Of a stretch of 64,000 nt of DNA, positions 54,974 through 64,000 are shown one piece after another. Positions within the stretch are counted from its first letter, which is position 1; the number at the start of each line of letters is the position of its first letter. This DNA comes from Alteromonas sp. RKMC-009 (GTDB lineage Bacteria; Pseudomonadota; Gammaproteobacteria; Enterobacterales; Alteromonadaceae). The position numbers and the translations under genes were made by a program. The stretch lies in NCBI RefSeq assembly GCF_003584565.2, contig NZ_CP031010.1:2604001-2668000 (forward strand). The letters are read 5' to 3'. The notes under the pieces were generated by a model that was not told the origin of the DNA, made no database searches, and saw only the letters and a program-made list of their open reading frames with translations.

Positions 54974-55546
54974 TCAGGGGATAACAGCCCGGATTTGCCA
55001 GTCGCTATCACATCGAGTCTGGAATTCCCGATATTGAGGGTTACCTTTAAGATTCAGGTAATCAACTGAGTCTGCCCTGAAAGCCAGCTTGCAGAAATGC
55101 GGCGGGGGTGTATTCATATCGCCTTCCGCCTTGAGAGGTTTTGCCGGTTGTCTGACAGAACCCGGTACACCCCACAGAAATTGCTTTTTGCCCTGTACAG
55201 ACATTTCAGACCATGCGCGGTGAATATCTTCCGGTGCGTTATCCGCAGTGATAATAGTGGTAGTGCAATTTAAACGGTATTGCTCTCTGCTGCCGGTAAA
55301 GTACCAGCAAATAGCAGCATTGGCATTTGCCTTAAGTGCATCAGCCTTTGCGGTTCTCAGATCAGACACCGTGTAAATAATCCCTTCATCAGTATCGAGC
55401 TGCCGGAAAACCAGCGTGCGGTTTTCCGGCAAGCCGTCCTTATTGCAGGTGGCAACCTGCATGAAGCGGCTTTCAGGTGAATCTTTACCGGCCTGTAAGC
55501 TTTTCAAAAGCCGCTCAGTCCAGATAAGGGGTTTATTGTCTGACAT
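54974..55546 (-). CDS. Pyridoxamine 5'-phosphate oxidase-fold FMN-binding protein
   Basis: 190 residues. Split-barrel flavin fold: FMQVATCNKDGLPENRTLVFR (in parts, 26-48) and SDLRTAKADALKANANAAICWYF (in parts). The plant/cyanobacterial Alr4036-like subgroup is a good match by pattern. True PNPOx active-site residues are not evident, so it may reduce or oxidise another substrate. It begins inside the last 14 bases of tatD, so it is the tail of the fab-tatD gene string. Confidence 0.78.
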   Translation of the reverse strand: MSDNKPLIWTERLLKSLQAGKDSPESRFMQVATCNKDGLPENRTLVFRQLDTDEGIIYTVSDLRTAKADALKANANAAICWYFTGSREQYRLNCTTTIITADNAPEDIHRAWSEMSVQGKKQFLWGVPGSVRQPAKPLKAEGDMNTPPPHFCKLAFRADSVDYLNLKGNPQYREFQTRCDSDWQIRAVIP

Positions 55547-56303
55547 GACTGAATAAGGTGTAAAAGTTTTCAGTGGTTTGCCTGGCCAGTTCTTCCACGG
55601 TTACCCCTTTTACTGATGCAATAAATTCAGCCACTTCGACCACAAAGCCAGGCTGATTTTGTTTTCCCCTGTGAGGAACCGGTGCCAGCCATGGAGAATC
55701 CGTTTCTATCAACAAGCGCTCCATGGGTAACGCTTTTACCACTTCACGGAGTTCATCCGCCGAGTTAAACGTCACAATGCCAGAAATGGAAACATAAAAA
55801 CCCATATCGATAGCAGCAAGGGCCATATCGAGACTTTCGGTAAAACAATGTAATACCCCTTTTGTCTCGGGATTTTTATGTTCCTTAAGCAAAGACAGCG
55901 TGTCTTCGCGGGCATCTCTGGTATGAATGATCAGCGGTTTTTTAAGGGCATTCGCAACCTTGATATGATCCACAAATGAAGCGAGCTGCACTTCTTTGGT
56001 GTCAGCACTGTAAAAATAATCCAGACCCGTTTCACCAATCGCAACAACTTCAGGATTAGACGCTTTCTCAAGCAAGGTATCGTAATCACAGGCGTCTTCC
56101 TGATGTAACGGATGTACCCCGCAAGACACAGATACATCAGGAAAGTCTTTTACCGCTTCATACATGTCATCGTAGTCTTTAACAGACACTGACACGCACA
56201 GGAAATGCTCAACTCCCCGCTGACGGGCAAACTTCAGGGTTTCTTCCAGTCCGGCCTTGTCCATTTTTAAACGGTCCAGATGGCAATGGGAATCTACGAA
56301 CAA
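55533..56303 (-). CDS. ycfH: TatD-family metal-dependent hydrolase (YcfH type)
   Basis: 256 residues. Metal ligands: DSHCHLD (4-10), GETGLDYF, IHTRDA, HCFTES and the Asp in ETDSPWLAP are all visible. The start is TTG; upstream in frame is a TGA two codons before, and AAGG lies at suitable distance. TatD proteins are nucleases or deacylases. Gene order holB-ycfH is the same as in E. coli. Confidence 0.92.
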   Translation of the reverse strand: MFVDSHCHLDRLKMDKAGLEETLKFARQRGVEHFLCVSVSVKDYDDMYEAVKDFPDVSVSCGVHPLHQEDACDYDTLLEKASNPEVVAIGETGLDYFYSADTKEVQLASFVDHIKVANALKKPLIIHTRDAREDTLSLLKEHKNPETKGVLHCFTESLDMALAAIDMGFYVSISGIVTFNSADELREVVKALPMERLLIETDSPWLAPVPHRGKQNQPGFVVEVAEFIASVKGVTVEELARQTTENFYTLFSHVRQ

Positions 56304-56318
56304 AATTCAGTACCTTAT

Positions 56319-57209
56319 TTATAACGGGTTAACAGAAAAAACGGACAGTACGCCGGTGAGGATCACCGCTTTATTTACGCCGGGATGCTGGAGTTGTACA
56401 GACGCCTGCTGACATTTCAACGATGCCAGGTAATCGTCGGAATGCAATGTGCGGATATATTTTTCATGGGCATCGCTTTGTAACCATTTTACCACCTGAA
56501 CAGCATGCTCCTGCCATCTCACAGCCAGACTGCGGGGAGATTCTTTATTCCCCATCAAATCCGCAATTCCCTGCTGATAGCCGGTGAACGACAACCCTTC
56601 AGCACCTTCCTGCAAACTGTCCAGTACAGTATAAGGCGCATAGCCGTAGGCTTTTATGGTTGCCGGGGTAACGTCAGTCATGCCCTGCGCGGCAAGCCAG
56701 TCGATAACGGTCTGCTCAGCAGGCAAAGGAATATCATGTTTTTCGCACCGGCTCAGAATAGTGGGCAACAGCGCCGTTTTGCGACTGGTAAGTAATAATA
56801 AATAAGTATTTACAGTCGGTTCTTCCAGCGTTTTGAGTAACGCATTAGAGGCCGCTTCTGTCATGGTATCCGCGTCAGGGATCACCAGTACCTTATTGTT
56901 ACCCAGCTGAGCAGTCCCTGCTAACTTCTGTATGCCACCCCGTACAGCATCAACGCCGAGTTGCTTTTCACTGACAAGCTGGTGATAGTCGGGATGGTTA
57001 CCGGCTTCAAAAAGCAGACAACTCTGGCATTGACCACAACTGCCTTCATCTGATACCTGTTTGCACAGTATGGTTTTTGCCAGTGCTGTCGCCAGTACAC
57101 GTTTGCCGGTACCAGCAATACCTGATAGCAATAATGCGTGATGCAGACTACGCAACCGGAGTCTGTCTGTAAACTTCAGCAACAGAGGTCGCAGCCATCC
57201 GGGCATCAT
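56319..57209 (-). CDS. holB: DNA polymerase III subunit delta prime
   Basis: 296 residues. Degenerate P-loop GIAGTGKR (30-37), zinc module Cys49, Cys58, Cys61 and Cys64, and ALLKTLEEP as the sensor/clamp-loader motif. The clamp-loader subunit of the replicase. Overlaps the end of tmk by 4 bases (ATGA) as in many gammaproteobacteria. No PilZ gene lies between holB and tatD, unlike in Pseudomonas. Confidence 0.94.
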   Translation of the reverse strand: MMPGWLRPLLLKFTDRLRLRSLHHALLLSGIAGTGKRVLATALAKTILCKQVSDEGSCGQCQSCLLFEAGNHPDYHQLVSEKQLGVDAVRGGIQKLAGTAQLGNNKVLVIPDADTMTEAASNALLKTLEEPTVNTYLLLLTSRKTALLPTILSRCEKHDIPLPAEQTVIDWLAAQGMTDVTPATIKAYGYAPYTVLDSLQEGAEGLSFTGYQQGIADLMGNKESPRSLAVRWQEHAVQVVKWLQSDAHEKYIRTLHSDDYLASLKCQQASVQLQHPGVNKAVILTGVLSVFSVNPL

Positions 57210-57823
57210 GGCAGGTTAGCCTCCAGTGTACTTAAGACATCCTGATGTACGTTTTCCATAGGCTGCATGGCATCAATGAGAAATGCCGTCGGCGATTCAT
57301 TTGTCAGTGACAGATATTTTTCGCGGGTGCGCTCAAAAAAAGCCAGCCCGGAACGTTCGATCCGATCTAACTCTCCCCGTCCCCTCGCCCGTTGCAATCC
57401 GGTTTCCGGTTCAACATCAAGATACAAGGTGAGATCGGGACCAAAGCCCTGCAGACACAATTCGCGCAGTGCCATCAACTTATCTTCAGGGATTTGTCTG
57501 CCGCCGCCCTGGTAGGCAAGTGAGCTCATATCGTGACGGTCACCCAACACCCACTCTCCTCTTTCGAGGGCCGGATGGATAACGTTAACCAGCAACTGAC
57601 GGCGGGCAGCATACATCAGCATTAATTCCGTTTCTTCGGCGACTGTCTCCTGCCAGTCACCTTTAACACATTCACGTATAGCCTCAGCCATGGGCGTACC
57701 ACCCGGCTCACGGGTACAAACACAGGTATGCCCGCGGCTTTCAATGAACTGTTTCACTACCTCAATAACAGAGCTTTTACCTGCTCCTTCAAGGCCCTCT
57801 ATAACAATGAATTTTCCTGACAT
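57206..57823 (-). CDS. tmk: Thymidylate kinase
   Basis: 205 residues from the ATG at 57823 (MSGKFIVIEG); the frame is open another 37 codons inside mltG and is rejected. P-loop EGLEGAGKSS (9-18), DR motif GDRHDMSSLAYQGGG and LID segment RGRGELDRIE are intact. Phosphorylates dTMP to dTDP. Starts one base after the mltG stop codon. Confidence 0.95.
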   Translation of the reverse strand: MSGKFIVIEGLEGAGKSSVIEVVKQFIESRGHTCVCTREPGGTPMAEAIRECVKGDWQETVAEETELMLMYAARRQLLVNVIHPALERGEWVLGDRHDMSSLAYQGGGRQIPEDKLMALRELCLQGFGPDLTLYLDVEPETGLQRARGRGELDRIERSGLAFFERTREKYLSLTNESPTAFLIDAMQPMENVHQDVLSTLEANLP

Positions 57824-57824
57824 A

Positions 57825-58844
57825 TTATTCTTTTTTGATATTCCGCTGATACTGGTTAACGGCCTCATTGTGGGCTTCCAGCGTAGATGAAAAAACATGT
57901 GTCCCGTCACCGCGGGAAACAAAATAAAGCGCATCCGTCAGCGACGGATTAAGAGCCGCATCGATGGCCGCTTTACCCGGCATAGCAATAGGTGTGGGCG
58001 GCAAACCGTTAATTGTATAAGTATTGTACGGTGTTTTACCCCGCAGGTGCTGACGGGTCAGATTACCGTCAAACTCATCGCCAAGACCATATATAACGGT
58101 GGGATCGGTTTGCAGACGCATGCCACTGTCCAGCCTGTTAACAAATACACCGGCAATGAGGGGCCGCTCGCTGGCGACGGCGGTTTCTTTCTCAATAATT
58201 GACGCCATGATCAGCACATCATAAGGCGTTTTATAGGGCAATGCCCCGGGGCGGCTATCCCATTGTGGCTGAATATACCGGCTCAAAGCTTCACCTGCAC
58301 GTCTGAGGATATCAGAGACAGAGGTACCGGCAGTATAGTGATAGGTGTCTGCCAGGAATAACCCCTCAGGCCAGGCCTGTGAATCATAACCTACAACGGC
58401 GGCTGCCAGCCCGGACAATGCATCATCTCCGGTAACATCCTGAACCAGATTCATATCGGCTCTGAGCAGCATCATCCACTGGCTGAGCGTCAACCCTTCC
58501 ACAAGACTTATCTGAAACTGATATTCATCACCACTGGCAAACAGATACAGAGCGTCCACTGCAGACATCCCCGGTGTTAACTGATAGGTACCTGCTCTGA
58601 CAGCACTGGCCTGCTGATCCAGTTTCAACCACACTTTTGCAGTAAGAAGAGGGAAAGACGCCAGGTCGTTATCCAATAAGTCGCGGACAACAGATGTCGC
58701 AGAACTACCCTGTGGTACGGTGTACAAAACGTCATCTTCTAACGAAAGTGGTGCTGTGAGTTGTTTAACAGACCAGAAATAAGCGATGGCCAGGAAAGCA
58801 AAGCCGGCAAAAAGTACTGCAAGGATACTAATCAGGCGTTTCAT
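57825..58844 (-). CDS. mltG: Endolytic murein transglycosylase MltG
   Basis: 339 residues from the ATG at 58844 (MKRLISIL), with AGAGGG just upstream; two more ATGs lie at 58856 and 58865 and cannot be excluded. One N-terminal membrane helix (about 4-22), LysM-like and YceG domain with IIEKETAVASERPLIAGVF (catalytic Glu) and NTYTINGLPPTPIAMPG. Cuts nascent peptidoglycan at the membrane. Overlaps the end of pabC by 17 bases. Confidence 0.93.
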   Translation of the reverse strand: MKRLISILAVLFAGFAFLAIAYFWSVKQLTAPLSLEDDVLYTVPQGSSATSVVRDLLDNDLASFPLLTAKVWLKLDQQASAVRAGTYQLTPGMSAVDALYLFASGDEYQFQISLVEGLTLSQWMMLLRADMNLVQDVTGDDALSGLAAAVVGYDSQAWPEGLFLADTYHYTAGTSVSDILRRAGEALSRYIQPQWDSRPGALPYKTPYDVLIMASIIEKETAVASERPLIAGVFVNRLDSGMRLQTDPTVIYGLGDEFDGNLTRQHLRGKTPYNTYTINGLPPTPIAMPGKAAIDAALNPSLTDALYFVSRGDGTHVFSSTLEAHNEAVNQYQRNIKKE

Positions 58845-59634
58845 GTTCCCTCTCATAAGCCTCATTCATTTGCTGCTGCAACGTCCACACCGGCCCGCAA
58901 TCGAAGCGAACCTCTGCATCATCAAACTGAATACGGTTCAGCGGTACAATGTGCATCAACGCATTACATAAAAAAACCGCGCTGGCTTCTTTAAGATCTG
59001 AAATCGTAAATTTTCCTGTTATCACAGGCTTGCCGGCCTGCGCAAGGGTAGAAAGAATAAACGCTCGGTAAACACCGGCCACGCCGGCGTTATCCAGTGA
59101 TGGCGTATACCACTGACCGTCTGCATACCAAAACACATTGCTGGCACTCGCCTCTGTCACGTAGCCCTGCATATCACACACGATGGCATCATCGAGGGTA
59201 ATCTGTTCTTTCACCAGCACCTGTTCGAGCCGGTTAATATGCTTGATACCTGCCAGCAAGGGTTGCAATCCCAGCGTCACTGGGCTGATATCAGCAGCAA
59301 TTCCCTGCTTCTGCCAGCAAGCATACTGAGCCGGCACAGAGAAGTCAGATAACCGCCAGACAGCAGATTGCCCTGCCGGACGCTGATAGCCACGACCGCC
59401 ACAACCTGAAGAAATGTGCACTTTCAACACGCCATCAGCCAGTTTTTCCGCTGCCGCATGCACTTGTTCAGTCAGCGAGGCCAAATCTACAGTTAATCCC
59501 AACCGGGCACTGTCATTTTGTAACCGCTGTTTATGAAGAGACCACAGAGCAACACGGCCACAAGCCACATGCATTGTGGTAAACATGCCATCACCGTATT
59601 GAAATGCGCGGTCCTGATGTATGTCTTCAGACAT
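58828..59634 (-). CDS. pabC: Aminodeoxychorismate lyase
   Basis: 268 residues, class IV PLP fold. DRAFQYGDGMFTT (8-20), PLP Lys in GIKHINRLEQV (about 130) and VTEASASNVFW are the PabC motifs. Makes 4-aminobenzoate for folate. Placed between fabF and mltG, the standard gammaproteobacterial order, 172 bases after fabF with a terminator between. Confidence 0.93.
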   Translation of the reverse strand: MSEDIHQDRAFQYGDGMFTTMHVACGRVALWSLHKQRLQNDSARLGLTVDLASLTEQVHAAAEKLADGVLKVHISSGCGGRGYQRPAGQSAVWRLSDFSVPAQYACWQKQGIAADISPVTLGLQPLLAGIKHINRLEQVLVKEQITLDDAIVCDMQGYVTEASASNVFWYADGQWYTPSLDNAGVAGVYRAFILSTLAQAGKPVITGKFTISDLKEASAVFLCNALMHIVPLNRIQFDDAEVRFDCGPVWTLQQQMNEAYEREHETPD

Positions 59635-59764
59635 AAAGCGTGTGATTCATTGATAAAATTCAGTGCGGAAGTATACCAGCAGATGCAGGGATTTACAGTG
59701 TGCAGACGCGCCTTACAAAAACCGCAAGTGAGTTACGCATAACCTATCACTACACTTCAGATAC

Positions 59765-59792
59765 AAAAAAAGGCAGCGTGATGCTGCCTTTT
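59765..59792 (-). terminator. Terminator downstream of fabF
   Basis: Arms AAAAGGCAGC (59768-59777) and GCTGCCTTTT (59783-59792), with a T run on the minus strand. It probably lowers read-through from the fab genes into pabC. Confidence 0.82.
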
Positions 59793-59806
59793 CACAATCA
59801 ATTACA

Positions 59807-61051
59807 TTAACCGTCAATACGTTTGAAGATTAATGAACCGTTAGTACCACCGAAGCCGAATGAATTACATAAGGCGTAAGGCGTATCGAATGATTTCGCT
59901 TTGTGTGCAACAAAATCAAGATCACAGCCTTCACCCGGATTGTCCAGGTTGATTGTAGGCGGCGCCATTTTGTCACGCAGTGCAAGCACGGTAAAAATAG
60001 CTTCTACCGAACCGGCAGCACCCAACAGGTGACCGGTCATTGACTTAGTCGAGCTGACCAGTAAATGATGAGCATGTTCACCAAATACCCGCTTTACTGC
60101 TGCAACTTCTGCAATGTCACCAGCTGGCGTGGACGTACCATGTGCATTGATATAACCAATATCTTCACGGTTAACGCCGCCATCCAGTAAGGCGTTTTCC
60201 ATAGAACGGGCTGCGCCTTCGCCATCTGCAGGAGGTGAAGTCATGTGATATGCATCACCGCTCATTCCGAAGCCTGTCAGTTCAGCATAGATTTTGGCAC
60301 CACGGGCAACTGCAGATTCATAAGATTCCAGCATCATCACACCGGCACCTTCACCCATTACAAAGCCATCACGGTCTTTATCCCATGGACGGCTGGCCTG
60401 CTGCGGCGCATCGTTATTTGCGGACAGCGCTCTGGCTGCTGCAAAACCTGCGATACCCAGCGGGGTAATAGAAGCTTCAGCACCACCTGCAAGCATGGCG
60501 TCAGCATCGCCGTAAGCGATGGTACGCGCTGCCACACCAATGTTGTGCACACCGGTTGTACAGGCTGTCACGATATTCAGGTTCGGCCCTTTCAGCCCTT
60601 CCATAATAGACAGGAAGCCGGAAATCATGTTGGTGATAGTAGAAGGCACAAAAAACGGTGAAACGCGCTTAGGACCGCTGTTCATCAGTTTAACGTGGTT
60701 CTGCTCGATTTGTTCAAGACCGCCGATACCTGAACCGATAGCCACACCTACACGGTGAGCATTCTCATCAGTAATCGCCAGACCGGAATCAGCAAGAGCC
60801 TGCTTACCCGCGGCAATGCCGAGCTGGATAAACCGGTCCATCTTTTTTGCTTCTTTCTTTTCGATGTAATCTTGCGGGTCGAAATCATCGACTTGACCGG
60901 CAAAACGAGTGGAATAGTTACTGCAATCGAATAAGGTGATGTCACCGATACCACTTTCACCTTTTAACAGGCGGCTCCACGTGTCTTCAACATTAGAAGC
61001 CAGTGGTGAAAGCATACCCATACCAGTAACTACTACGCGACGTTTTGTCAC
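59807..61051 (-). CDS. fabF: Beta-ketoacyl-ACP synthase II
   Basis: 414 residues. The thiolase-fold catalytic triad is Cys164 ([10 protein letters not shown]), His304 ([11 protein letters not shown]) and His341 ([13 protein letters not shown]), with Lys336. Elongates acyl-ACP with malonyl-ACP; FabF also tunes cis-vaccenate synthesis with temperature in E. coli. Follows acpP after a hairpin at 61086-61113. Confidence 0.97.
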   Translation of the reverse strand: MTKRRVVVTGMGMLSPLASNVEDTWSRLLKGESGIGDITLFDCSNYSTRFAGQVDDFDPQDYIEKKEAKKMDRFIQLGIAAGKQALADSGLAITDENAHRVGVAIGSGIGGLEQIEQNHVKLMNSGPKRVSPFFVPSTITNMISGFLSIMEGLKGPNLNIVTACTTGVHNIGVAARTIAYGDADAMLAGGAEASITPLGIAGFAAARALSANNDAPQQASRPWDKDRDGFVMGEGAGVMMLESYESAVARGAKIYAELTGFGMSGDAYHMTSPPADGEGAARSMENALLDGGVNREDIGYINAHGTSTPAGDIAEVAAVKRVFGEHAHHLLVSSTKSMTGHLLGAAGSVEAIFTVLALRDKMAPPTINLDNPGEGCDLDFVAHKAKSFDTPYALCNSFGFGGTNGSLIFKRIDG

Positions 61052-61085
61052 AAAAAGCCCTCGTATTGGAACTAACGTTAGATAC

Positions 61086-61113
61086 GAAAACGGCTCTTAA
61101 CAGAGCCGTTTTC
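61086..61113 (-). terminator. Hairpin between acpP and fabF
   Basis: 11-bp perfect arms GAAAACGGCTC (61086-61096) and GAGCCGTTTTC (61103-61113). The T tract on the minus strand is short, so it could be a partial terminator setting high acpP and lower fabF expression. Confidence 0.7.
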
Positions 61114-61130
61114 GCAAAACTCAAGAACGC

Positions 61131-61370
61131 TTACGCGTCTTTATTTGCGTTGATGTAGTCGATAGCAGACTGAACGGTAGTGATCTTCTCTGCTTCTTCA
61201 TCAGGAATTTCAGTATCGAACTCTTCTTCTAAAGCCATAACCAGCTCAACAGTGTCGAGTGAATCTGCGCCCAAATCATCAACGAAGGAAGCTTCAGCTT
61301 TTACTTCTTCTTCTTTAACGCCCAGCTGTTCTACGATGATCTTTTTTACGCGCTCTTCGATGTTACTCAT
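61131..61370 (-). CDS. acpP: Acyl carrier protein
   Basis: 79 residues, very acidic. Phosphopantetheine site Ser37 in [18 protein letters not shown] (split here to GADSLDT, 34-40). Carries growing acyl chains. The gene has a 194-base upstream region, consistent with its own strong promoter, as known in E. coli. Confidence 0.98.
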   Translation of the reverse strand: MSNIEERVKKIIVEQLGVKEEEVKAEASFVDDLGADSLDTVELVMALEEEFDTEIPDEEAEKITTVQSAIDYINANKDA

Positions 61371-61564
61371 AATTCTAGGTTTCCCTTAACGTCACTAGAT
61401 AAAAAAGTGCCGCTAGTTTATTTTGCAAGGGCTATCCTTGCAAGTACCAAGTGATGTAAATATCCTGGTCAAACCAGCAACCAACCAATTAATTCTACAA
61501 TTTTTTAACACCAACACCCAAGCAAAACAAGGCTCAGGCACGAAATTGCTGCCAGATGGCAACA

Positions 61565-62305
61565 TTAATTCATATACATTCCACCATTCACATGGATGGT
61601 TTCACCAGTGATGTACGCAGCGCCATCACTGACTAAGAAAGCAACAGTTGAAGCAATTTCTTCCGGTGCACCCAGTCTGTTTGCCGGGATGTCCTTAAAG
61701 ATCGCTTCTCGCTGGTCGTCTGTCAATGCTTTCGTCATGTCTGTATCGATAAAGCCCGGAGCGACCACATTGATGGTGATACCGCGGGATGCCACTTCAC
61801 GTGCCATAGATTTGGAAAATCCAATCACACCGGCTTTTGCAGCAGCATAGTTTGCCTGTCCGGCATTACCGGCACTGCCCACTACTGAACCAACATTGAC
61901 GATACGACCATAACGCTTCTTCATCATACCGCGTAACACGGCTTTAGACAGCGTAAAGATAGATGACAGATTGGTATCGATAATGTCCTGCCACTCGTCA
62001 TCTTTCATTCGCATTAACAGATTATCACGGGTGATACCGGCATTATTGATCAGAATATCAATAGCACCAAATTCATCAGTAATGTTCTTCAGCACGGTTT
62101 CCACCGATGCTTTGTCTGTCACATTTAATGCCAGGCCTTTACCGCCTGATGCAGCTAAATATTCAGAAATAGCAGCAGCGCCATTTTCGCTGGTTGCAGT
62201 ACCCACAACGGTTGCGCCCTGCGCAGACAGTGCTTCAGCAATGGCTTTACCGATACCGCGACTTGCGCCTGTTACTAAGGCGACTTTACCTGATAACTGA
62301 CTCAT
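61565..62305 (-). CDS. fabG: 3-oxoacyl-ACP reductase
   Basis: 246 residues, SDR fold. NADPH motif TGASRGIG (12-19), NNAG (87-90), catalytic Ser140, Tyr153 and Lys157 (YAAAK). Reduces beta-ketoacyl-ACP. The gene begins 21 bases after fabD ends, so fabD and fabG are cotranscribed. Confidence 0.97.
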   Translation of the reverse strand: MSQLSGKVALVTGASRGIGKAIAEALSAQGATVVGTATSENGAAAISEYLAASGGKGLALNVTDKASVETVLKNITDEFGAIDILINNAGITRDNLLMRMKDDEWQDIIDTNLSSIFTLSKAVLRGMMKKRYGRIVNVGSVVGSAGNAGQANYAAAKAGVIGFSKSMAREVASRGITINVVAPGFIDTDMTKALTDDQREAIFKDIPANRLGAPEEIASTVAFLVSDGAAYITGETIHVNGGMYMN

Positions 62306-62326
62306 AATTTTCCTGATTCTGAGTAA

Positions 62327-63250
62327 TTAAAGATCAGCCAGTGTGTCCGGCGTATTTACCGCAACACTGGTTAATGCTTTATCAATTCGTTTAGTCAGAC
62401 CGGTTAATACTTTACCCGGCCCCACTTCAATAATTTTCTCTACGCCCTGCGCGGCAAGGAACTCGACGGTACGGGTCCACTGCACCGGACAGTATAACTG
62501 ACGCACGAGCGCATCTTTAATGGCTTCAGCCGAAGACTCTACGCTCACATCAACGTTGTTCACCACGTTAATCGCAGGTGCAGTAATGTTGATTGCAGCC
62601 AGTGCATCATCTAACTGGTCAGCAGCAGGACGCATTAGTTCGCAGTGAGACGGCACACTTACAGCCAGTGGTAACGCACGTTTTGCACCGGCGTCTTTAC
62701 ATGCCGTTGCAGCTTGTTCTGCGGCAGCCTTTTCACCGGCAATGACCACCTGGCCCGGCGAATTGAAGTTAACCGGAGACACAACTTCACCGGTTGCAAT
62801 AGCTGTTTGCTGACAACACTCAGCAATGGTTTCATCGTCCAGCCCGATAATGGCATACATTGCCCCTGCTCCGGCCGGTACAGCCTGTTGCATGAACTGA
62901 CCACGGGCTTCTACCAGCTTCACAGCGTCTTTAAATTCAATGGCACCGGCACAAACCAGCGCTGAATATTCACCCAGACTGTGACCGGCCAGGTAATCTA
63001 CCTGAATCTGCTTTTCCTGAAGAATACGCCAGATGGCAACGCTGGCTGTCAGCAGCGCAGGCTGCGTGATGTGAGTCTCGTTTAACTTGCCGTCTGTATC
63101 ATTCTGCACCAGATCCCACAAGTCATATCCCAACGCGTCTGACGCTTCTTTAAATGTATCAATTACAACAGGGTGGCTTTCAGCCAGCTCTTTAAGCATG
63201 CCGACAGACTGGGAACCTTGTCCCGGAAATACACAAGCTGTACGAGTCAT
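62327..63250 (-). CDS. fabD: Malonyl-CoA:ACP transacylase
   Basis: 307 residues. GQGSQ (10-14), nucleophile Ser91 in GHSLGEYSAL, Arg in VEARGQFMQ and His in VPSHCELM complete the active site. Moves malonyl from CoA to ACP. Between fabH and fabG in the usual order. Confidence 0.97.
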   Translation of the reverse strand: MTRTACVFPGQGSQSVGMLKELAESHPVVIDTFKEASDALGYDLWDLVQNDTDGKLNETHITQPALLTASVAIWRILQEKQIQVDYLAGHSLGEYSALVCAGAIEFKDAVKLVEARGQFMQQAVPAGAGAMYAIIGLDDETIAECCQQTAIATGEVVSPVNFNSPGQVVIAGEKAAAEQAATACKDAGAKRALPLAVSVPSHCELMRPAADQLDDALAAINITAPAINVVNNVDVSVESSAEAIKDALVRQLYCPVQWTRTVEFLAAQGVEKIIEVGPGKVLTGLTKRIDKALTSVAVNTPDTLADL

Positions 63251-63297
63251 TATTGTTCCTTATTGTTATCTTTATCGTGCCGGTCTGCAGACCGGAC

Positions 63298-64000
63298 TTA
63301 ATATCTTACCAGAGCTGAAGCCCAGGCGAAGCCTCCGCCGAATGCTTCAAGAAGAAGATTCTGACCACGCTTAATACGGCCATCTCTGATAGCAGTATCC
63401 AGTGCAGTAGGCACGGTTGCAGCAGACGTGTTACCGTATTTCTCCAGGGTCAGCACAACCTGATCTAACGACATGTCCAGCTTTCTGGCAGTCGCTTTAA
63501 TGATGCGGAAGTTTGCCTGGTGCGGTACCAGCCAGTCAAGATCAGATTTTGCCATATTATTGGCAGCAAGAGTTTGTTCTACAGTCTCAGACAATTTAGT
63601 GACGGCAACTTTGAAAGTCTCATTGCCTTTCATAGCACACCAGTTTTCTTCAACGGAAGATGCTACACCCCGTTGAGGATTACCGGCATAGAGTAATTCA
63701 CCGTAAGAACCGTCTGCGTGAATATGGGTAGACAAAATACCCGGTTCCTCACTGGCTTCAATGACCGTTGCACCTGCACCGTCGCCAAACAGAATGATTG
63801 TACCGCGGTCGGTCGGATCCATCATGCGGGTCAGACAGTCTGTACCAATAACCAGCACCCGTTTAGCCATACCGGACTTGATGTACTGATCGGCAATACT
63901 CAGGGCATAACAATAACCGGCACAGGCAGCGGCGACATCAAACGCAGGAATGCCGTTAATGTCGAGCATCGCCTGAATTTCACACGCTGTGCTTGGAAAT
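63298..64000 (-). CDS. fabH: 3-oxoacyl-ACP synthase III, cut by the window edge
   Basis: C-terminal 233 codons; the frame continues past the internal ATG at 63969 to the edge, and the start lies outside. The visible end includes the active-site Cys (STACEIQA, about 10 residues before that ATG), His in PHQANFRII and Asn in [10 protein letters not shown]. Starts fatty-acid synthesis from acetyl-CoA and malonyl-ACP and heads this fab gene string. Confidence 0.95.
   Translation of the reverse strand, partial: FPSTACEIQAMLDINGIPAFDVAAACAGYCYALSIADQYIKSGMAKRVLVIGTDCLTRMMDPTDRGTIILFGDGAGATVIEASEEPGILSTHIHADGSYGELLYAGNPQRGVASSVEENWCAMKGNETFKVAVTKLSETVEQTLAANNMAKSDLDWLVPHQANFRIIKATARKLDMSLDQVVLTLEKYGNTSAATVPTALDTAIRDGRIKRGQNLLLEAFGGGFAWASALVRY

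Noticed and set aside
61423..61611. 62-codon plus-strand frame between acpP and fabG
   Set aside because: Covers the acpP promoter region and the end of fabG in antisense; composition not protein-like.
1..64000. CRISPR arrays, insertion sequences, prophage or defence genes
   Set aside because: No regularly spaced repeats, transposase, integrase or phage genes were seen; gene content is core and metabolic.

Overview
The window looks like chromosomal core and near-core DNA from a marine gammaproteobacterium, most likely Alteromonadales (Alteromonas-like). This rests on the housekeeping clusters (fabH-fabD-fabG-acpP-fabF-pabC-mltG-tmk-holB-tatD; ybfF-DUF2788-fldA ahead of fur; alaA-yfbR) together with a rhombosortase, DUF3718 and DUF2788 proteins, tandem RND pumps and many Tat or lipoprotein exports. 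No phage, insertion sequence, CRISPR array, tRNA or rRNA was seen. The taxonomic call is inference.

Layout. 1-2310: a cut XdhC-like gene, cysK and a small lipoprotein. 2328-4862: gamma-glutamyltransferase and a crotonase. 4946-11291: rhombosortase, a three-gene exported sugar-oxidation operon (DUF1080, GMC oxidoreductase, Tat small subunit) and an S9 peptidase lipoprotein. 11493-15257: periplasmic 2-Cys glutathione peroxidase, a trans-sulfuration PLP enzyme and an aromatic/aspartate aminotransferase. 15307-21492: a degenerate response regulator, an unknown gene under a near-consensus LexA box, and an RND pump. 21792-25713: a CBM48-like small protein and the ETF electron-transfer genes, with two palindromes between etfB and ETF-QO. 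25842-30851: H-NS, ybfF, DUF2788, fldA, a chemoreceptor and fur. 30900-34127: 5-oxoprolinase pxpABC plus a D-amino-acid aminotransferase. 34194-36314: CvfB, OsmC and an EamA transporter. 36572-44026: an RND operon with one lipoprotein adaptor and two permeases. 44100-50120: DUF3718, alaA, yfbR, dgt and msrPQ. 50220-52755: an exported amine oxidase, cytochrome c and RidA lipoprotein operon. 53121-54850: a SulA-like gene under LexA boxes, ychJ and ygiD. 54974-64000: the fatty-acid, folate and replication cluster, running off the right edge inside fabH.

How the genes work together. Two operons look like self-contained periplasmic oxidation modules. The first (5572-8709) would oxidise sugars to 3-keto-glycosides and cleave them. 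The second (50220-52755) would oxidise an amine or amino acid, pass electrons to a c-type cytochrome and detoxify the imine with an exported RidA; it is the most unusual arrangement here. Two loci carry LexA-type operators: a SulA-like division inhibitor and a 125-residue protein of unknown function, which I regard as the best single-gene candidate for something undescribed. Start codons were re-chosen where a good Shine-Dalgarno sequence disagreed with the longest frame; several are TTG or GTG.
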